From contig JACSVZ010000014.1 in NCBI GenBank assembly GCA_014706295.1, positions 71,790,424-71,854,423 on the forward strand: 64,000 nucleotides of DNA. Reading direction: 5' to 3'. Below the pieces are notes generated by a model. That model searched no databases. It was not told where the DNA came from and saw only the letters and a list, made by a program, of their open reading frames with translations. Numbering within the stretch: position 1 is the first letter of the stretch; each line of letters begins with the position of its first letter. Source of the stretch: Lycocorax pyrrhopterus obiensis (Eukaryota; Chordata; Aves; Passeriformes; Paradisaeidae). Of this stretch, positions 24,501-36,254 are shown one piece after another. Position numbers and translations under genes: made by a program.

Positions 24501-27165
24501 AAGATTAAATTTATATAGTGAGTTTTGGCCTTGATAAAAATTAGTTGAAAAACACAAGCACCAATTGGGAGCAAGTCTGATGAAGTCACAATGAGCAACT
24601 TTGGTATTTCATTGCAGGATTGGCTTATGGAAGAGGAAAACCAAGACATCTTGAGAGCCATCAGTAAGATACCTAAAATGTGAGGGCACAAGGATAAGAA
24701 CACATTCATCTAACTTGGACTGATTCTGAAAATTTATTTGTTCGCTGGGGGAGGTTTCAAGCTAAATTTAGGCATGCTGTTCATGCACCTAAATAATCAC
24801 ATATTCCTAATATATAATTTAATACTTTAGTTGTGTGAGTAAAAAAAATGAAATAAAACCCCTCAAACATTTGATGAAAAATAGTGGCTTTATGATACAG
24901 TAAATGCATAAATCTGGTACTGAGTCAGGTAATTTCCTGAAAGTAACTTATGAATTATCCATAAAATCATTGTACCATCACTTCTGTGTAAACTTCTATT
25001 TGAACTTTTTTTTTTCCCGGATTCATACAAATTAGTATTTTAAGAAACTCTAATAAAATTTTTCTGGTAATAACTTTAGAAAGAGGAACCATTGCTAAAA
25101 TCTGGATCTGGAAATGTAGCTATGTGCTTTCAAGACAGTTTTAGATATTTGAAATATTACTTGCTGCATGTGGGATATATTCTTTCTTAATAAACCATCA
25201 AGTGAAAGACAATGAAAATTATAAGATCTGCAGCAAATTTCCATGAAGATTAAGTACTTGAATTCAAATTATTGCTCTCCAAGTAAACAGAACTCTCATG
25301 TGACAGCTATCTGTATTGTCCTGTCAACCACAGTACAGAGTAAATATTCATTTAGATTTTGAGGTTTTATTTAATTCAGTTGCTCTTCAGCTTATTTTAC
25401 TTGCTCTGAAATATGAGCATAGACTTGTATCTAGAAATCCTCATTCAGTTCTCTGAAACATTTTCAAGGATTTTTCACTTTGACAGGACCCAAATTTTTG
25501 TGCCGAACAAAGCTGCTTTTTCAAACATTTTCAACGGGAACACTTAGAGAAGATAATAAAAAACAGGGCACTGTAAATGATAAAGTGTTATCAAGGCTTT
25601 TGTGACAATGGAATGAGCAATAGAGTGGGTAGCTGACTGTCTCTAAAAGTCCTTCACAAATCCAGTGCATGATTTTTTGAGAAGTGAACTCTGGAACGGA
25701 TGATTTTCTGATGGCAATCTCTGAAATAGCTTGGTCCACTCCTGGTGCTGTTGCACAACCTGCCATGCTCAGCTGTGCATGCCCTTTCCTTCAAGGAGAT
25801 ACGAAGAATGATGTTTGGATTTATATTTCTTGTTTCTAGGTTAAGCAGTCGAACTGAGTGTATTAGGTTCCTGACAAAATTTGCAGTTGGATGGAGAGTG
25901 TTCTTGCTGGACTCTTTAATCCTTGCAATGGTGAGTATTCACTGAGTCTGAGCTCTGTAGAACTACAAAAGGGCCACCACTTTCTTAACTTCTGAAGACT
26001 CTTAGTTTATGCCAAGTGTTCTCTCACTAAAAAACCTGTTCCATCTGTACTTTAGTATTTCCCTTCTGCTTACCTATACTTATTCTAGGTGATATTTATA
26101 AGATGATCTAACCAAAAAAAATCTAATACTATAAATTGTCTGTTGAAGGAGGTCTAATCCAGATTTTATTATTTTTTATATAACATTTTCCAGCATGGAA
26201 TCTTATTCTGTGTGTACCCTGCATAAGATACAGAGGAAAATTAAAACTGGATAATTTAAATTACCATAATAAATTGTCATTATAATTAATGACAAGGCAA
26301 TCTATTACTGAAGAAAAAAAGTGGTAGCAGAAGGTTAAAGCAAAAATATACCTACTGTTAATCAAGCCTTTCATAAAGCCTTACAAGGGGAAAATATCGA
26401 AAACCCACAAGGCATAGGCTTAATAGCACATATTTTTCTTTCTGTTAAAGACAATAATCAAATCCTTGTATACCTTCATGTTTGAGTTACTAAGCTGTAA
26501 TCTTTGCTTGAATTCCTGATAGAAATATGTCTTAGCTCAACTCAATTATAAAACATCAAGAAAGGACTTCAAAATGGTTTTAATCCATCAGTCTGTGTAA
26601 TGACTTTGTAATACTAAACTGGGCTATGATGCTTTTGGGACAGAAGAATTTGCAGCATCAGCCAGTCAAAGGTCCTAACTCTGCAATTTCAATGCTGAAT
26701 TTATCACTTTTGGCACTGATGTCAACCATACGTCAATGCCTGCTCATGCGATGGGGACTATCTGAATCTAAGCTATTAATTCAAGGCCATAAAGAAAGTA
26801 TATTTAGCTCTAATCCTAAGTTATTTAAAGTTATAGGCAGTGCTGTAGATGGATAACAAGGTTGTTTAGCTGGAGATGTATTATCTATTTACAAGGGTTG
26901 CTGATGACTTTGTAACCTACAGGAGGTAAAGACATCATTTTTTATCATTGCAAATGTGCATTGGGCAAAACCAGGCCAGTCAGGAAATAGCAAAGGTCAC
27001 CTGTGCAAGAATCTACCACCCTCTCTTCCTAAATGAAGCAAAGACTATCCAAGCTTTTAATGGTCCTCCACATAATGTATCTTCCTATCACATCTCCTTA
27101 TGAGCAGAGAAACCTTCACAAAGGGCACACGATACCCTGAAGAAAGTTCTTTGCTATGGAACCAC
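21568..27165. other. Repeat-poor non-coding stretch
   Basis: About 5.6 kb with no transposable element I can recognise and no gene. Open frames stay at or below 103 codons. A short plus-strand interval at 25840-25930 is framed by a good acceptor (TTCTTGTTTCTAG) and donor (AATG|GTGAGT) and is open for 30 codons, which is too little to separate from a pseudoexon. Confidence 0.6.
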
Positions 27166-27330
27166 AGAATAGAACTAGAGAATTACAGAATTCATGCTGG
27201 AAGGCACCTCAGGAATTCTCCTGTTTGACCTCCTCCCCAAAATAGGGCCAGCTTGGAGATCAAGGCTTTTTCCATCCCCACCTTGAAACACTCCATGACT
27301 GGAGGAAACTTCCTATCCCAGTTCCTGGCA
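27166..27330 (-). mobile_element. Old CR1 LINE fragment, 3' end
   Basis: Antisense CR1 landmarks are ACCACAGAATAG and ATTACAGAATTCATGCTGG (terminal repeats and first conserved block), AAGGCACCTCAGGAATT, TTTGACCTCCTCCCCAAA and CCCACCTTGAAACACTCC. Divergence is high and indels are frequent. Sequence up to about 27480 may still be CR1 (CAGCCACCACCCTCAG) but the match fades. Confidence 0.65.
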
Positions 27331-28674
27331 TCCATAATGGGACAGAAGGTTCCATCACCTTTCCAAGGTTATTGATGTTGTTCCTCAGGTATTCCACTTC
27401 TTATAAATATCCAGGCAGAGTGCAACACTTCAGCCACCACCCTCAGAATCTGATCATTGAAGCAGCCTTTAAAATCCTTAATACCACAACACACATAAAA
27501 ATACAACACAAAATCAAGGTGAATTTAAAGCTGTTGGTCTGCTCGTAGTTCAAAATGTCAGTATGCCCTCTTCAGACTGTTGTCTTATTTCTCTGTGCTG
27601 TACTCAATTACACTTGGATGAAACAAAAATGGTAGTCTATGGCATATAAAATGTTGCTTTAAATTCTGTGCATTATTCACTCACTTTCCATTATTTCCCT
27701 TGATTCACTGCCAGATGTTGCTATTGTTTTAGAAGCCGCTGCTGTAAAACCAATTGACTAAATCCCTTCCACAAACATTCATAAATGCATGAGAAGTGTT
27801 TTCAATGTCTCATCTACATTACACCGTCAAAGTGCACTTAAAGTTCCCTAAATTCCTGACTCTTTCCACAGCCCTCTTGTGCTCATCCATATTAACTTTG
27901 CTGGCAGCTTAAACTCCGTCTGGGTGCAGGTTGATGCAAATCTGAGAGCGATGAGGTATTATCATTGTTATTCCAGGAGACCCAAATCCCTGCATTATTC
28001 ACTTCCACGAAAATGGAGACTGGAGTAGGTGGAGGCTGCACAGGGTTTTGTGTGTTCCCATATCCCAGTTTTGAAGATGTGGCTTTGTTGTAGCTCCTGA
28101 TCAGTTGCCACTAATCGACCTTGGAAAGTGGAGATGTGGAAGAGACACATCCAGTGGTGATGTGCTTTAGTAAAGAAACACAAGGTTTTGGTAGCAATTT
28201 TTATTTACAAAAAGAAGAAAGAAGGAAACAGCAATTTTATATGTAAGTTCATACTGAGAACAGACTAATATATTGTTTCTCTTGGGACATGATAGGAAAA
28301 ATGCAAGAATCACATCTTTTTTTCCAATATTGCTATGATGCTTCAAAGATATGGATTAATATACGCACAATATTATTTACAAATAACAAATGTAAATATT
28401 ACTGCAAAAAGTGTCTCATTGGAGAAGATGATTGACCTTTCTCTCCCTTGTGAGAGAAACGACATGTTTAGGTTCTATTAGGATTTCAGCATTAATCAAT
28501 AGATTTTAAAAGATTTTGTTTAATTACATGAAAAGCTGTTGTAAAGTTAACATTTTTGTCCCCTAGAGCAACTCTGTGTTTTCTTCTCCCTTTTAATTAC
28601 ATTTTTAAAACATTTTATATCTCACAGTTTGATAGCATTCCGGAGAAACCAAAATCCTTATTGTGGCAAATATA

Positions 28675-28730
28675 TTTTTAGAATATATTTAAATAGAAGT
28701 ACTTTTTAGATTATATTAAAATAGAAGTAC
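28675..28730 (+). repeat. Tandem duplication, two copies of 28 bp
   Basis: 28675-28702 and 28703-28730 are directly adjacent and differ at about two positions, both in the AT-rich middle. Each ends in AAATAGAAGTAC. It looks like a local slippage duplication. Confidence 0.85.
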
Positions 28731-31700
28731 TATTTAAAACAACAGATTCTCTTTCTAAGAACAACCATTCACTTCAAAGACTAAAAATTTCTAGACACAT
28801 GTAAAGCTTAACTATTTTCCTCCATGGGACAGGTAAATTTTCCTTTCTGGAACATGAATGAAGTTTTTAGAAGCAGCCACAGCTATTTTATCACTGCCAT
28901 CAGAAGGCAAAAGATTAATTACTGTCACTGTTCATACTATGGTACCTCATGGGGTACAAATTACATTTCTGTAACCTCAGCACCTTAATCAAAACCAACA
29001 TGATCAGAGCTCATATTAATCTGCTGCAGCCAGCACCAGTCTTTATATTCCAAAGGAATGCAAGGTCAGCAGTACGGACTTCCGAAAGGAGGGAGCAACC
29101 TTATCAGGGAAATGCACATGGTGAGGTCCAGAAGGAGTGACAATGTGAAAAATCAAGTTAACATCCTGCAAGAAGGCTGCAAGAACACTGCACTGCTGCT
29201 GCCTTCCTGTCAACTTGTTTCATGCTGAATCTAAACAGGGGCTCACATGAGTGTCTCAGGTGCCCACAAGCTCCTGGTAATTTGCCTGCAAAACACCTGA
29301 ACTTCTATTAAATGGTCAAGCACCACAATATATATTAAAAAAAAAAAAATAAGGCAAAAGAAGGTATGTAAATGATAGATGTTCAAAAGAGTCTTTTCCT
29401 TATGAAATTAAGATGAACTGTAGACTTCAAGCTTCTGTTTTCTCTGCCTGCCCACCCTCCAGTCGGGCAGTCACACCTTCCAATGCTTATGAGGAAAATG
29501 AGGTGAGTTCACTCAGAGTGAGTCATGCAGCTGCACTTGGGGTAATCTCCAGCCCAGCCAAAGGGCTCATTTATGAAGATTTATCTACCAGGCTGCTAAG
29601 GGAAATGGTCTTACAACACTCAGCCTATGTGTGTTTTGAACACAAAACTGCTGCAATTGTTCTTTCAGAAGAGCATCTTGATCCTGAAAAGAAGAGCAAT
29701 GTCCTTCCAACCACATTAACTTTAAAACCACTGGAAAATATTACAAAAAATAGTGAGCTGATTTACAATCAGGCTAACAATACAAGGCAGAATAGTTTAA
29801 TGGCTTGAGAGGTCAATTAATCATAAACTCAGTGGAAATGTGATGAAGGACATACTGTAAATCTGTGCAAGGTTAAACCACTTAATACAAGACTTCAGTT
29901 ACCCTCTTGCTGAAGAAATCTTTGGCCAAATTTTTAAGCACACATACCAGAAGCTGAGAATCTATGCTTATATGTTTGTGCTCATATATATCTTTCATAT
30001 ATATCTACATCTAAAAATTGCCACCAGCTTAGATAACTGATCTGTGTATCATTCCACTCTATAAAATTAAGTTTTAGACACTGAAACTTTGTGGCCCACA
30101 TTGAAAACTTTTACACTGAAGTTTTAATTTACAGCCACATATTTGCATCATGCTAATTCAGCTGTAAAACATAGTTTTCTGATGGAACATACAGTCTGAC
30201 CCATGTGTTCTTTTCAGGAGTCTCTGTGTCAGTCATTCGTGAACCGTCTGTCTCTATGTAGCTGAGGTGCTCCTGAGTTCATAAGATATCAAAATATATT
30301 GTAGTTTCAATCTGCTCTAGAATGTTCTGCGGAGTAGCTAATTAAAGCTTTAAACATATTGCTCTAAGTCAGAACTCACAGGCATGTCAAAATTGGCCAC
30401 TGTCACCAAGGATCTGCAGGTCAAGCAAATGTCTCCTTCACAGCTCTCTTCAATGGGAAAGAAAAGTACTTTAAATAGCCTGATAAGAACATTGTAAAAA
30501 TTAGTGAACAAACAAACAAAACTATTTTGAAACCGAAGGTTACATTTTGTCTATTTAAAAGGAACCCAGCAGACCACCAGTTTTCATAAGCATTGGGGTT
30601 CCACAGACATATATATTAACAAAGAAGTGAATTCTAACTAGATAATGTCAATAGGAAAATGATATAGAATAAAAAATCTCAGCCCAGTTGAAATTTAATA
30701 TAGCTGTGCAAGTGCCAACAAATTTACTCATGTTTTTCATTGCTTGGATAGCTGTTATTTGCACCAAGTTACAGAAATTAATTACAGGAGCTCTTTTTCC
30801 TGTAGAAAAATAACATCAGATCTGGGTTCAGTATTCCGCATTCAGAAATCCTTGGGTAGCTCCACATGGATCACACTCCTGTGAGGCTGTTAACAAGGAC
30901 ATGCAGTTGTCAAGACAGGTTTGGCAAGATGAAATTCCCCCCTATTCCAGGCAGGAATGTTCCAGCAAATACAGAAATCGACCCCACGTCAAGATAATGA
31001 CTTCTCCCCCGCTCTCTCAAATATACAGGGAAATAAGAAATGATATTAATTCTTGGTGGTATATTTCCACTTACTAATATTCTTGGAGCAACAATACAGC
31101 AAGTTTGCTCTTCAGCATTGCTAAACTTCTTTTTCCTTACTTTCTTCACCTGAGTTCAATCCAGCTGCATGGTCTGGTGCCCATGTCAAACTAAGAAGCT
31201 TCAGGGAAAGCCACTCACTCTTGGAGTGCTGAGGAGGCAATTTTTACTTCAGCACAAGCTGGACAAAAAGCCCCGATTTCTTTTTCTTTCTCCCCAGCGT
31301 TCAGCAAAGCCGTGTGACATATTCATGCCAAGCTGTACAAGCCTCAGAGAAGCCAAGGCCACTTGTTTAATGAACGCTGACTATGCAAGTATTGGCTCCA
31401 TAACCTTTCTGATCTACTTTTATGAAGCAACTGATGTTAAAACATGAATTTGAAGCAACGTGTGCTGCTACTCTTGCTGTTTCCCTGTTTAAAAATTAAC
31501 AGGAACTCATAAATTTATAACCATTAAGAGACAGGCTGCTACTGAAAAGTAATCGAAGGTTTAAATTTGCAATGAGAGGCTTCCGTCTTGCAGGTACAGA
31601 ACAGAGGGAGATCTTGCTCTAGGAAGTGACCCCTCTGCTGTGTTGGGGACTTTTTCAGTGGCCACAGAGAGGGTCAGAAATACTGTGTGAAAGTATCCTG

Positions 31701-33383
31701 CAGATTTTGCAGAGGAAGAATATATTTCTTTAAAGAATTCTTTCCTCTCTGTATGAAAGCCCCATCTTGGACTAGTGTAGATCCTTCAATTTTGCTAGAT
31801 CATGTTTTTCTGTATGCTCTGTTTTATATTGTAATACTACATTTATGAAACAAGGAGATAATGTGCTTAGTTTAATGGGACTGGGAGTTTTAACTTTGAA
31901 CTGTAAATCTCATAATGTAGTAAAGAAAGGCTTTAAAATTGTTATTAAAAAAAATCTAACAGTTCCATACAAATATTCTTCTCTGAATAACAAACACTCT
32001 TTGTTCCTGCTTACAAATTTCCTTGAAGAAAAAGGCAGCCATATTAGAGCATGCAGAATTACCCAATGGCTACTCTAATTCTTCTTCATGTTTTTTTTTG
32101 CAAGGTAAACGAAAATAAATATGAACAAAATAAACTAAATAATGATATGTCACATCTTCAGCTCTCCATCATGTGGTTTTGTGTTTATGTGAGAAAAAAA
32201 TGTGCTGCATGAAATATTGTATTGTGACTTAAGCTATCACCTATATTATCATATTAATGCTTGTGAGATGCTGAGCTTTAAAATCCATGTTTATATCAAT
32301 ACCCATGCTATTTTTATGATGTCTCAGGAGCTGAAATTACATTCTTTATGAGGAATCTGACAATAATTATGCTAGCTGCTCTGCATGCATTCTGCTGTGA
32401 GGTGTAGTCCCTACTCCAGCAGAAGTGTCTGCCTGGCTTATAAGGGACCAGTCTGCAGTGTGGAAGAGTGAGTTCAGCTAACACATCAAAACAGCATAAA
32501 ATTTACCAGCCTTATTTACACCTCCTCTCTAGAAATTGTTCTTTTCAGGCTTTAAAATGCTAACCAAGGTTTCTTATGTGAGACTGCTACACCATGCTTT
32601 AAGATAAAGCTGGTTATGTCTAATGCATGCTTTATGAAGAAAAAAAAGAGAATTAAAAAACCCCTGAATATGCAAAAATGGAGGGCATAATATGTCCTTG
32701 TGCAAGACATGAAAAATAAACTGCCTTTAAAATGTCCTGAGAATTTTTTATTTGATTGTTTGGTTCTTTTTGTTATTTTTATTTTATTCCGAATTGGAGA
32801 TTGAAACAAGGAAAACAACCTCTTAATGCCTTTGATCAAATCATGTGTTGGAAGCGGACCCTGGATTAATGGGTTTAGGAATGTCCTGCTAAATTACAAA
32901 CATCTGTAATGATCCTCCAAGGACAAACAGGGCCCTGTGGTTCAATGAGTGTGTAATGAAATTGCTGTGTAGCCGTCCTTATCGGCGAGCAAAAGTTTGC
33001 TGGTGCTGCAGGACAGGCTGCCCCAATGTGCTGGAAAACCACTGCTGGCTTATCGCTGTAATTTCCCCTATGTGTTCATAAAAACCTTCTATGTAATATT
33101 TATACCCACTTTTAAAAAGCAGACTAATTAGAGTCTGTCACTTTGCCTTTTGTTAATGAATTCTCATACACAGCTTGACGTTACTGAGACTATAAATGGC
33201 TTTAACAAGCATGTTTTTCAAATTCTGGCTGTAACAGATATCTTTGTGGAATATCTTCTCCTTCAAGATTTGTTTGATAAAATTAAGTCTGGGTTCAGAA
33301 TGAATGTGATTTACTTATCACTGTGCACTTACTGTCTCTCTTGATCAATGCAATCATTTTTATGTTTCAAATATGAAAAATTT

Positions 33384-33402
33384 CAAATCAAATCAAATCA
33401 AG
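33384..33402 (+). repeat. Short (CAAAT)n repeat
   Basis: Three to four CAAAT units. Minor simple repeat. Confidence 0.8.
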
Positions 33403-34667
33403 ACATTACCTTCTTACAAAATTCTTTGAAGAAGACAAATATTTTAGAAGGCTGGGTAAAGTCTCTTAAAAGTGTTTAAATATGTTAAACATAATTTCAT
33501 TGTCTAATCTGATCAAAACTAGAAACACAGAGCTATAGTTTGGGCAGACAGCTTTTGTTTCTTCATAAACTGTTTAATTCAAAGAAGACTATATCTTTGG
33601 GAGAGAACATTATAATCCACTATTCTTAAAGAGTGGTTTGGAAAAAAAATAGACATTTTGAGTTAGCTGTGTCTGATCTAGATCTCCGAATCTTTTGAGA
33701 ACCCATCATATCTGTCCCTTAAGAGTAAAATTAGGTAAATCTCCGACTTCATCCATGTAGAGGTGAAATGACCTCTATAAGACAGATTTTTAATGTGGGA
33801 CCAGAATCTGAAAACCAGGGATGGTTTTATTGCAGATCAAATCAACTCTAGTCTCAACACATTGCAGAGCTTCTTTTGGAAGGCTGCAGGAAGAGACCCT
33901 TTCTGTTCTTGGCCCCTCACAAATGTTTGGGTCTGTCCTCAGAGCTGAGTCACAGCGATGTCAAATTGTGCTGTGGACATGAGGGGTGACCCATAAACAT
34001 TAGAGAAATACTGCCGACAACAAGAAAATGCAAGACCTGTTCACTGAGGAATCACTTCAGCTCCAAAGCTATGGTTTTAGTGTGGCAGAAAACCAGATAA
34101 ATATTTATAACCATCTTACTGCCTCTTTTTTCTCTGATTGAAAAAGTCTGAAGAATGGGGTTTCCTTTCCTTACTTTTTTTTTTTTTTGGCAGCCTGAGG
34201 CTCCATTAAAGTGGGGCAATTTGGAAAATAAATCAGAATATACATTTATAACCTGGGTAAACTAGATATTACTATTGATCAAGACAGGAGAATGAGTATA
34301 AGAAAATTATGAAGCAAGTTGTCAAATGGCACATCTGCTTTGAGATATTGGTCTGTCATGTCATTGTAGTTTCTTCAATTTACATCAGACAGGAATATTC
34401 CTCCTCTGTATAAATCACCACTTTTCTAGATAAACTTATTTCACTCCATGCTAGCTTTAAGAAACCAAAAAAGCATATAGATCTGAAAAAGGGGGAAAAA
34501 TACATGTCTTTTGACTACAGACTAAATGATAAATTATTCAAGCATTCTGCATATCACTCAAGACAGTGGACATCTAATTATACTCAACCTCCTACCAGAG
34601 AAACTTGTAAAAAAGATTCTGTAAACAAATGAGGATGCAATTTGTTTATTACTTTTGCTCTCTCACC

Positions 34668-34690
34668 TGTATGTGGCTTGGCCACATACA
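34668..34690. repeat. Hairpin-forming inverted repeat, 10-bp stem, 3-nt loop
   Basis: TGTATGTGGC, loop TTG, GCCACATACA. The arms are exact reverse complements. It is too short for a microRNA precursor and not followed by a T run that would suggest a terminator function. Confidence 0.6.
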
Positions 34691-34924
34691 TACCAGCTTA
34701 TTGAATTAAGGGGGAAAAAACTGACGGATCACATCCCTAAACTAAGAAGAAACAGTAAAACTAGTGTAGATACAAGCCAGTTAAAAAAAAAAAATCAAAC
34801 CAAACCAAAACACCACAGCTAACTTCACATTTAACTTAAAAAGTTTATAACAATATTTGAGTAGACTGAGGTTCACTGGTGATAATGAAATCTATCATAC
34901 CACTTATGTTAACAGTGTAAACAT

Positions 34925-34927
<3 letters not shown>

Positions 34928-34971
<44 letters not shown>
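34928..34971 (+). repeat. Run of 44 T
   Basis: Uninterrupted poly-T, by far the longest homopolymer in the window. It directly precedes AGTACAG and the open frame at 34979. It can be read as an extreme polypyrimidine tract of a 3' splice site, or as the poly(A) tail of something retroposed on the minus strand. For the second reading, no AATAAA is present at the expected place on the minus strand. Confidence 0.95.
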
Positions 34972-34973
<2 letters not shown>

Positions 34974-34978
34974 TACAG

Positions 34979-35245
34979 GTGTTTTTAAATATTGGAATTC
35001 ATGTTTTGCTGAAGGTCTGGATACGTCCAGACATGCCCAACACAGAGCATGGGCTGACTTTATGCCTAGTTAATCTGACACCAAATAAAGATTCAGTAGA
35101 TGTGCCAACTACAAATGGAAAGGGTAAAATCAGAAAAGCCTCATCAGAGGATGAGATACAACCAGAAGAGGACATAAAAAGTGACAAGACATCATTCTCA
35201 GAATACTTGAGTAGCATGAGGAAGATGAGGTCTAATAGTCAATAA
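34979..35245 (+). other. Candidate 3'-terminal coding exon, product unknown
   Basis: After the poly-T tract and AGTACAG, 88 codons are open to a TAA stop at 35243-35245. The C-terminal half is hydrophilic and rich in serine, aspartate, glutamate and lysine (KASSEDEIQPEEDIKSDK, then SFSEYLSSMRKMRSNSQ), with the RKASS sequence like a basophilic kinase site. No domain or membrane segment is seen. An AATAAA overlaps the stop codon, too close to serve as its own poly(A) signal, and AT-rich sequence follows. An antisense frame of 72 codons overlaps it. A chance frame behind a homopolymer is the main alternative. Confidence 0.2.
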
Positions 35246-35248
35246 ATG

Positions 35249-35941
35249 AAAGGCTGAAGTTTTCACATCCTTTCACCACTGGTTTGTAACTTGTGTAACT
35301 GTAAATACATGTATGCTTCATTTTAATATATATTTACACAGACATATACATTATATATACAAAAAATATAAAATATATGCATGCAATTCATATAGACTCA
35401 TGCACAGACCTGGGAAATTATCACAGTGATGGAAACATTGAGAAGATTGACAAATCAGCTCCCTTTCAAATCTCAAAGCAGCATTCTGCAGGGTTGACGT
35501 TCATTAACGGCGTGTAGTGGTTGGCTCTAAACCATTGTCAGGCATTCTCATTGCTTATGCAAAGGAATAACCTTTAAGAAGCTTAGATAAACTTTTTTTT
35601 TATGTACACAATGGCATGGAGTTGATGAATATAGTGGGTGCAGGTGGTGAAAGTCCCTGATGGTTTTAATGGCCAAGCTCTGGGTGATGCAGCCTGGAGT
35701 AGAGTGGGCTACCTTCTGCCCTTCTCTCCTCTTCCCTCTCAGCCTCCATCCCAGAATAAAAGGGGACAATCACATCTGCTCTCAGAGCAGTTAATCTTAA
35801 ATTGAAGACCAGGATTTTTCCTGGTTTCAACACACACCTCCCCCATGTGTTCAGCATACTCTATTGTTGAAGAATTTAGCACTTCCTCTGAATGACTACA
35901 CCACCTCTCCCTTTGCCCACTCACCCTTAATTATGCATTTA
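35249..35941. other. Non-coding, AT-rich
   Basis: It opens with an AT-rich segment (TATATA-type sequence at about 35318-35390) that could be 3' untranslated if the preceding exon candidate is real. Otherwise nothing recognised. Confidence 0.6.
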
Positions 35942-36254
35942 TGCAGGAAAGATGGAGAGAGACAATTGCCAAGGGCTGGAGGGACAGGACACAGGGAATG
36001 GCTTCCCACTGCCAGAGGGCAGGGCTGGATGGGATATTGGGAAGGAATTGTTCCCTGGGAGGGTGGGGAGGCCCTGGCACAGGGTGCCCAGAGCAGCTGT
36101 GGCTGCCCCTGGATCCCTGGCAGTGCCCAAGGCCAGGCTGGACACTGGGGCTTGGAGCAGCCTGGGACAGTGGGAGGTGTCCCTGACCATGGCAGGGGTG
36201 GCACTGGATGGGCTTTAAGGTCCCTTCCAAACCATTCAGCGATGATTCTATGAT
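35942..36254 (+). mobile_element. CR1 LINE, young 5'-truncated 3' end
   Basis: It begins at GCAGGAAAGATGGAGAGAG and ends at GATGATTCTATGAT, the intact terminal repeat. It encodes the ORF2 tail in one frame (GRVGRPWHRVPRAAVAAPGS, then LAVPKARLD). It is about 96 percent identical to the copy at 11464-11845 over the shared part. Sharp boundaries and low divergence mark a relatively recent insertion. Open frames of up to 138 codons here, on either strand, are by-products of its GC-rich sequence. Confidence 0.95.

Larger units (their letters stand above)
27331..34927. other. Long repeat-poor non-coding stretch
   Basis: Nearly 7.6 kb of mostly unique AT-rich DNA. It contains the 28-bp tandem duplication at 28675-28730, a (CAAAT)n run at 33384-33402 and a 10-bp-stem hairpin at 34668-34690. 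The 131-codon plus-strand frame at 29413-29808 has no recognisable motif. It crosses a 40-base interval with consensus-like splice sites (29463-29502), but neither observation is enough to call a gene. Confidence 0.6.

Noticed and set aside
25840..25930. Plus-strand 91-base interval with good acceptor and donor
   Set aside because: It is open for only 30 codons. Pseudoexons of this size are common and no partner exon is seen.
29413..29808. 131-codon plus-strand frame crossing a 40-base unit with consensus splice sites
   Set aside because: There is no motif, the internal unit is not a multiple of three, and frames of this length are expected by chance in this much AT-rich DNA.
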